A stretch of 64,000 nucleotides of DNA from Gloeopeniophorella convolvens (taxonomy: Eukaryota > Basidiomycota > Agaricomycetes > Russulales), in the NCBI GenBank assembly GCA_022496205.1, contig WTXD01000025.1, positions 248,001 through 312,000 of the forward strand, in the 5' to 3' direction. Shown here in pieces: positions 57,758 to 64,000 of this stretch. Position numbers and translations under genes: made by a program. How positions within the stretch are numbered: the first letter of the stretch is position 1; each line of letters opens with the position of its first letter. The notes beneath the pieces are model-generated. The model was not told where the DNA came from, searched no databases, and saw nothing but the letters and a program-made list of their open reading frames with translations.

Positions 57758-59351
57758 TTTTGCGAAGGCTAAGGCGAGGGAAAGGACGAGAGGGAGTTGT
57801 GTCGAGCAGCTTTCGATTCGATTCGCCGCGAGCGGATTTGCCTGAATTGGGTATGACAAAGCCAAAAGCCCAAACATACCGGGCCGCCCGTTCCCGACGG
57901 CGTCTTTTCTACCAACCCATCGCCGTCAGGTCGACGTCACTGTCGAACAACTCTCCTCAGTTTCTGGGTCATCAACCGCATACATGCGTAGCGAGTACCC
58001 GTTCGTCGGTGCTTTGTCACTCTGTGGATGCCATCTCGACGGCGCCCCCTGCTTGTCACTTGGGTCCTCCAGCTACTCGCTTCTCTGATCGTCAGTGTCT
58101 CGTGTTGATGGCCTTTCTGCTCTTTCTGGAGACGATTTTCCCTTCTCTGCAGGCGTATGTTGGACATTGGAGCAGCTGATCCGATCTGGCCCAAAACGGG
58201 AACCAATTAATAGTGCTACAGCTCTTGTCGCCCAATCACCGCGTGGCAGAACTCGGATGTTTGGTCAAAATACGACAGCTTCGGAGCTGGTACGGCAGGA
58301 GAGCCTCCAAACTGCCCTATCAAAGCTTATACCCGTCAGAGGCTGGGACTGGGACTGGGAATATGCGGTCTACGTGTCCGTAAGCGGGCAGGTGCGCGAA
58401 CGCCGTCGTCGTTTTCGATGCTGTCTGAACTCACGTCATAGGTGAAGCCATTCTGTAAGGAAGTTTTGGGATGGTTTGGGGAGAAGCAGTTGTCTATGGG
58501 CCTGCTGTGCGGTATTAAGATCCTCGTCCGACATCTTGCCCCCAGATTCTGCTCCCTCATGACTCGACTATCGCCCGCACGGACAAGTGGAACGCCGTCC
58601 ACCCTCATGAATGGCATACCCCCCAGTCAAACATTCAATTACTGTCTCTGTTTGGGTATCCCATCGTGTCTCCAAGACTCCAGGGGGATAATGCAATGAG
58701 GCGAAGATGCATTCTGTGCTGTTCGATCTCTCATTCCTCTTCGTCTACTTGATCGGGCTCCCTTTATTGCTCGCGACATATGACCTCTCCGGCTCGCGAC
58801 ATATGGCCTTACCCGGAGGATATATCGTCGATGCGGTGAACCCTAGAAGACGATCAATACACGGCTACACTGCCCCCGTTTCTCCTCTCGTCCTGGCCGG
58901 TCTGAAGAGGTATCAACAATTCATATGCCAGCCGGAGTCTGCTTGTTCCAAGGTTGCGGCATCAGAACCGTATTTCGAGTTCTTGGCCTGCCTCGTCTTT
59001 TATCAAATATTCCCCAAGAATAAATATAACAAAAGCACCATCAAACCTCAGGCGTCCTCAATTAGAAGAAACCTCGACTTGGAGAGCCGGGGATTCGTCG
59101 AGCGTTGGACGTCTCTGAGCCGCGGACTAAGGCGGAGGCTCAGGCGCACGCTGGTTGGTGGCTGGGTTTATCTTGACTTGAAGTTTAGTCCCCGCCGCGG
59201 TCACGCTCTCCCGGTTTGCGCCTGTCTCACAAGACAGTCACTCATCACGGGCCTGTAGTACAGCCACAAGCCTCGTCCGAGGACGTTATATCTCGAAGTC
59301 ACCACGCCTTATTCTCTCTCCAGAACCATTGTGACACCCTCCCCATCCACA
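57758..59351. other. intergenic with one unsupported open frame
   Basis: 57758-57900 is the CCT8 5' flank. A 183-codon + frame (58707-59258) opens with a hydrophobic stretch (LSFLFVYLIGLPLLLATY), then polar sequence. I recognise no domain and rate it unlikely to be a gene. Confidence 0.35.
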
Positions 59352-59606
59352 ATGCAAGCCATTTCCCTCATCGACGCTGTCGGCTCCGTCATCGCTGTGG
59401 CTGCAGTATTCCTTCTGATCACCAGCTGGTACAAGGACGCTGTGAGTAGCCGTCATGCCTCTTGGCCCAGCTCGACTGAGCGCCTCCGTTATCAGTCCCC
59501 CTTGGACACGTCCTTTACAGGCAACGCCGTGCCACCATCGCCTATCAACAACGCCTCTGCCCCCGGTGCTGTAGATGACGCAGCGCCTGAAGATCTTGAA
59601 GCCTAG
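59352..59606 (+). CDS. small single-pass membrane peptide
   Basis: Two exons, 59352-59441 and 59496-59606, give 66 aa (MQAISLIDAVGSVIAVAAVFLLITSWYKDA, then a Pro/Asn/Ala-rich acidic end PEDLEA). The intron has GTGAGT and ATCAG ends and is 54 nt, a multiple of three with no stop, so an 84-aa form would result if retained. Residues 10-25 are a membrane segment. An ATG eight codons upstream is in frame, but the chosen one fits the N-terminus better. Family unknown to me. Confidence 0.55.
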   Translation: MQAISLIDAVGSVIAVAAVFLLITSWYKDAVSSRHASWPSSTERLRYQSPLDTSFTGNAVPPSPINNASAPGAVDDAAPEDLEA

Positions 59607-61527
59607 GGGGTCCGCACGATGCGCACCCCCCACTAAGGATGGAATCTTTGGATGGAATTGATCCTAGCAGCGGTGGCTGCCTCGTTCCTCGACGCATCCG
59701 GTGTAGAAGGTCCACAGGACGGGCGATGGATCACTGATTAGGAGTCTGACGACGACGACGCACCCCATTCATTCCTCTTCACAACCTTCGCGGCGACCTC
59801 AATCGCTGGGGCTGTGCGACGGCCGAAGGACCCTCTATATCGGCAGATCAGTGGATAATAGGACAGGCCAACGTAGCCCACCGATCCGGCACGATCTTAC
59901 CATCAGCGTCACCCTTCCCGTCCTTGCTTTTGTCATCTTCTTCGCCTGCAAGGTCCTCTCGTTCTCAAGACGCCCCGCAGCTCTTTCCACAGCTACCCCT
60001 TTACTTTTCTGCCTCCCTGTGACGCCTTTTTTTCTTTTTCGTTCACATCACTTCTCACACGCGCAGTCGCTTCAGGCCTGCCGTCCCTTCATCCCCTTCC
60101 CTTCCGCCCGTTGTGTATATTTCTTTTTTTTCTTTCCCACACTGTTAGTCGTAGCTTGACCCGGATCCCCCGCACACTAGAGTCGCGCCCATCACTCGAT
60201 CATCTCACATTGCATGCGTCCTACGTTCCCGCCCTTCTCGATGTAGAGTAGATCCTGTGCGTTACATATGTCTGCGACCACCGCCACCCTATCTTTTGCA
60301 ACATGTTCGTCTTCTCGGGGACACTGTTACTACCTTCTCCCACCGCAGCGGACTTCCAACACATCGTCCTCCCAAGATGGTGCGTCATGCAAGAGAGACC
60401 GGTAGTGATGTTCGGCAATGTAGAGTCGGGACCATCGCTGCATACCGGCGGGCGTGACCATTGTTCCTGCATGTCTCGACGCTAGCACCGTCCGGTTCAT
60501 GCAGCAGCCTTGAATGACGGCTGCCGCCACAAACATATAGGCATATGAGTGCCTTCCAAACGAACGCACACAGCGTTGAGACTCAGGCGGGCGCCATCAC
60601 CGCAGTCCATAGCGGCCCTGCTGCCGCCGGTCTGAGCCTGTAGACCTTGCCATCTGAGATAATATGAGAGCGGCGAGTTGGGCACAACCTTTCCCGCAAG
60701 GAACGCCGACTCTGCGGGTTCCAAGGTACCTAATCGGACTTGCCTTTGAAAAGAAAGGTTGCGAATTCAACATCTTGAAGCGGCACCCAGATGCCTGCGT
60801 CGGACACGTCGCGGACGCTGGCGGCCACAAATGCGACAGCGATCCGACGCCCCTCATCAGCGACCTAGGGAACCCTCCGGCTCGTTAACGCTGATTGAAA
60901 TTAACGCCAATCCGTGGAACGTGTCTAGCGAGCCTCCAGCGGATCAGCGATACCTTGAACCGGCGGTTTTGCGTCATACTGTAATCATTATATCGAAATG
61001 TCACCTTACATGAGCATGAATTAAAATGCCTCCCGGCCGCATCCATGGGTGCATATGAACGACCGCTCAGCACGCAAGTGAGACGAGTACTCGAAGCGCG
61101 CCGAGTCGTTGCTCTCAACCAGGACCACGCGGCCGAGTCTACGGTCCACCTGACTCTTTCTGTTCTCCGACGCCCAAAACGGATTGACAGCCGTACGTCA
61201 GAAGCTCTCACGCGCATGCGTCACGCATCACGCAGCGTGACTGTCGGGGGCGCAAAGATAAGCACGACCAAAGCACGACTCCTGCTTAGTTACTGCTTAG
61301 TACTGTCACGGCAGTCAGTATGTGGCAGTATGAATCCACGGGCCCGGGTTCTACTAGTCCCCGTAACAGACTGGCCAAGTGAAGACAGTTGTTCACATGC
61401 ACAGGTTCTACAGGACTGATTACCACCGCCTTGAGTGGCCCTCCCTCTAGTACTGACTCTATCGTGTCTGCCTTCTTCTCTCCACTTCAATCGCGCAGTT
61501 CTCTCAGCGCTGCGTCATATATACAAC
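59607..61527. other. intergenic
   Basis: 59850-60160 is pyrimidine-rich on +. Several short open frames at 60250-61420 shadow one another and have no recognisable domain. 61430-61527 is the 5' flank of the 7-TM gene. Confidence 0.4.
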
Positions 61528-62606
61528 ATGTCCCAGGCCGTGTGCACTGGCATAGATGCAAATGCCGACATCTCTGGCGTGGGCGTACGTAATTCTCCTT
61601 TGTGTCGCCTGCTGCGCACTGAAACCATCTCCCTTCTAGGTGCGAATCAACCTCTATAGTACCGTGGGCCTCCTTGCAATCATCCCCCACGCGCCGTACA
61701 CGGAGCAGCTCTCCGATGCGCTCTACTTCAACGCAGCTCTGTCCTTTCTCGGCCTCTTCCTCGCCGCCCTTATGCAGACCGCGCAGCACAAGCTATCCCT
61801 CTTCCACGCCTTGTTCATCCACCACATCCTCTTCGTCTTTGGCTCTACCACTACGTCCCTGGGTGAGCGCTTTCTTATTGTTGCCTGCTTGGGCCTCGGG
61901 CAGTGCTGAGCGCCCCGCCTCGCGCAGGCAAGTACGGCTGGAGCAGAGGCCATGCCGTCACCACTGCCGTCGTACAGTCCGCGTCCATCATCGCGTTTGG
62001 CGCGTGGTCCATCTTCTTGATACTTCACATTCCCTCGTTTGGCCCGCAGCAGCAATGCAATCGGGCGATCAAGTATGTCCTTTTATTCGTTAGCCAGGAC
62101 TCGGGGATTTCCTTCCTGCACAGCGCATTTGTCGGCCACGTGTCTGCTATGACGGGTTTGATTATGATCTACTTTGTTGTTACCGTGCTCCCCGCCATGC
62201 AGGGGAAGCCTAGACCACCCTGGCAGCCCCCGTTCTTAAGCCTGCCCTTCTTACTGCTATTAGGGAACACTATCTACACGATCGTTATGTTGGAGTTGAC
62301 TGTCGGTCGCCTCATTTTGCTATTCCAACGATACGGCTGAATTTAGTGCAGGTGCAACGGAACTTCAAGGCGCACGGCGGCGTCATCGATCCCGACCCCG
62401 ACGAATGGGCGTTCGGCCAGATCCTCTCGATCATCATGATCTTCATGAATCTGATGGAGGTCATCCAATTCTTCTTTCGATATTTTCCCTCTACCGTGTG
62501 GAAAGGAAGGAAGTGGGCAAGGCACCTCCGGCGCCGGTCACACCTCAGGCAAGAGGAGCCGTTATTTCTCAGGGCCTCGGTAGGGCTACTCTGCGTCCGT
62601 CTTTGA
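61528..62606 (+). CDS. seven-transmembrane protein of a mushroom-specific family
   Basis: Exons 61528-61584, 61640-61862, 61928-62301 and 62352-62606 give 302 aa. The first exon encodes MSQAVCTGIDANADISGVG, then VRINLYSTVGLLAIIP. I recognise this opening from uncharacterised agaricomycete membrane proteins that start with C-x-GIDANxDISGxGVR. Seven hydrophobic segments are visible: after VRINLY, at LYFNAALSFLGLFLAAL, LFHALFIHHILFVFG, SASIIAFGAWSIFLILHI, MTGLIMIYFVVTVL, FLSLPFLLLLGNTIYTIV and FGQILSIIMIFMNLMEVI. The third intron uses a GTCGGT donor chosen because it joins MLELT to VQRNFK in frame. The last ~35 residues are basic and might change if another small intron exists. Function unknown. 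Confidence 0.75.
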
Positions 62607-64000
62607 AGAGCGCTCATGCTGGGTCTACAGCCGCCCGCTACAGCAGAGTGGCCCGGTGGAATGGGGGGCGCAGGCATTGACCATGTCAGGGATTCGACCC
62701 GCGGCTCGCCCCAGGCCATCATCAAAACTCGAAAAACCTTATAGACCGGTATAAGCAGCTACTCTACGAGAATTCCCCTGTCTTACTTCTTCCTACTGGT
62801 CTTATTCTTTCTTAGCACTCCTGAAGCTAAACCAGGCTCAGCTTGTGGACTCTTGTCTCGCCATTCTTGTCTCTTTCGTCTGCCTTTCAAGTTTCTTGTC
62901 TGATACCCTTTCACCCCTCACGGTCTGTCTCGTCCCATCTCATTTTCTCCCATCTCATTCTGTGTGAGTAATTCTTGCGTTAGACCTTAACAGCACTGGG
63001 TACATAATCTTGGATCCATCATGCAATAAAGAACATGCACTAGCCCATTATCATGTGTTCGCTGAGGGTTAGGCCAGCGCGAGCAGACAACTAGACAACT
63101 AATAGTCTTCTCGGATCGGGTAAGTGTTGGAAAAGGATGTTCATATTCGTTTTGACTTTCGTTTCGTGGCGCGTGCGTGCGGACAAACGCGCGCGCAGTC
63201 TTTAGTTTCGCGTTGACTTTGCAACCCGGGCCGGCGGCCCGGGGTTTCGAGTTGTGCTTTCGCGCACCGTTCGGCCTCACCCCGAGGCTGATGACTTTGT
63301 TTCTATTGGACCGATTGTTGTGAAAAGCGGGGTGACTGTCGCAGCGGGGAAAATCGCGTTTGACGGAGCTCGTTACAAACGCGTGAGGAACCAGTACAAG
63401 TTACAATACGAATATATACTCGCTGCGACGTCACATGCTATGACATCATTGCCGAACGAGATTGCTACTCCAACACCGATCACTTTGGTACGGTATAGTT
63501 GTGATGCCCTGGGGTCAAGCCACTGTCCCCGAAACTTTCGTCCCTCAGTTCCGTGTCCATTAGAGCGCGCGAGACTGAGACGGCGATTCTTTTCTGCTTA
63601 GAACTGCCCGCGCGCTTTCGAGAACCACCCGATACCCAGGCTATTGATTTCTACAGTGAGGTCAGAGGTCAGAGACTGAAAGGAGTCTAATCCAGTGAAT
63701 ACGAGGAAATTCAACAATAATAATTCATGCCAATTATCGAGAGAAGGCTTCCCTGATGGCCTGAGACGAATTGTTTGAGAGTTTACCTGAACCCGAGACC
63801 GGATGGTGTCGCCCATTGGGTACACACGAGTGAGAAGAGATGGATCTGGTTCTCCACACAGTTGTGTCAAACGGTAAAGAAGAAAGGAGTATATGCTACA
63901 ACTGATCTATGTCCGATATCCTTATCTTGTCACTGTCCGACGATCACGATTCCAACAATTCGTTGGTCCCGAATTACATTAGTACATAGTCACCTTGGGA
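62607..64000. other. intergenic to window end
   Basis: No supported gene. A - strand frame near 63870-63780 (PMGDTIRSRVQ followed by a GTAAAC donor) could be a first exon of something extending leftwards, but nothing continues it convincingly. Confidence 0.35.

Noticed and set aside
58707..59258. 183-codon + frame with a hydrophobic N-terminus
   Set aside because: No homologue recognised, no splice signals that improve it, and the basic tail looks like ordinary intergenic translation. Kept only as a note in the intergenic entry.

Overview
The window looks like nuclear DNA from an agaricomycete basidiomycete, probably a polypore-like wood-decay fungus. Genes are split by many introns of about 45-70 bp, coding DNA is GC-rich, and several families are typical of that group: DUF6535 membrane proteins, fungal BTB proteins, an F-box protein, and a 7-TM family whose first residues (MSQAVCTGIDANADISG) are characteristic of mushrooms. 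Gene models were built by hand from splice signals and reading phase. Exon phases close for every model given as a CDS. Two junctions rest on weak or atypical donors (the SDR gene at 54525 and the 7-TM gene at 62302).

Layout. 1-7.7 kb: conserved single-copy genes for a Cdc25 phosphatase (+) and the rRNA-processing factor Pol5 (-), then an intron-containing tRNA-Gly(GCC). 8.2-23.4 kb: four head-to-tail copies of a DUF6535 membrane-protein gene (-), each with its own flanks. Copies 1 and 4 are open, copy 2 is frameshifted at a run of 13 G, and copy 3 has a nonsense codon. A stop-riddled relic of another gene lies between copies 1 and 2. 23.4-30.7 kb: a decayed non-LTR retrotransposon (-), with a zinc-knuckle ORF1, endonuclease, reverse transcriptase, RNase H and a poly(A) tail. 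31.1-35.7 kb: two tandem BTB genes (-) with unrelated C-terminal tails, separated by a 297-bp MITE. 36.4-38.2 kb: inositol-3-phosphate synthase (-). 41.4-43.5 kb: an F-box protein (+). 43.7-55.5 kb: a degraded triplication of a unit holding a small four-exon membrane-protein gene and an SDR-like gene. The small gene survives in units 1 and 2, and the SDR gene only in unit 3. 55.8-57.8 kb: CCT8 chaperonin subunit (-). 59.4-62.6 kb: a 66-residue membrane peptide and a 7-TM protein (+).

Conserved housekeeping genes alternate with recently duplicated accessory clusters. No pathway-level gene cluster is evident. The most informative features are the duplication scars: a tRNA 3' half carried into the DUF6535 array, the reciprocal decay in the SDR/membrane-protein array, and new coding sequence in paralogs (an L-E-R/G tract in DUF6535 copy 1 and a coiled coil in BTB copy B).
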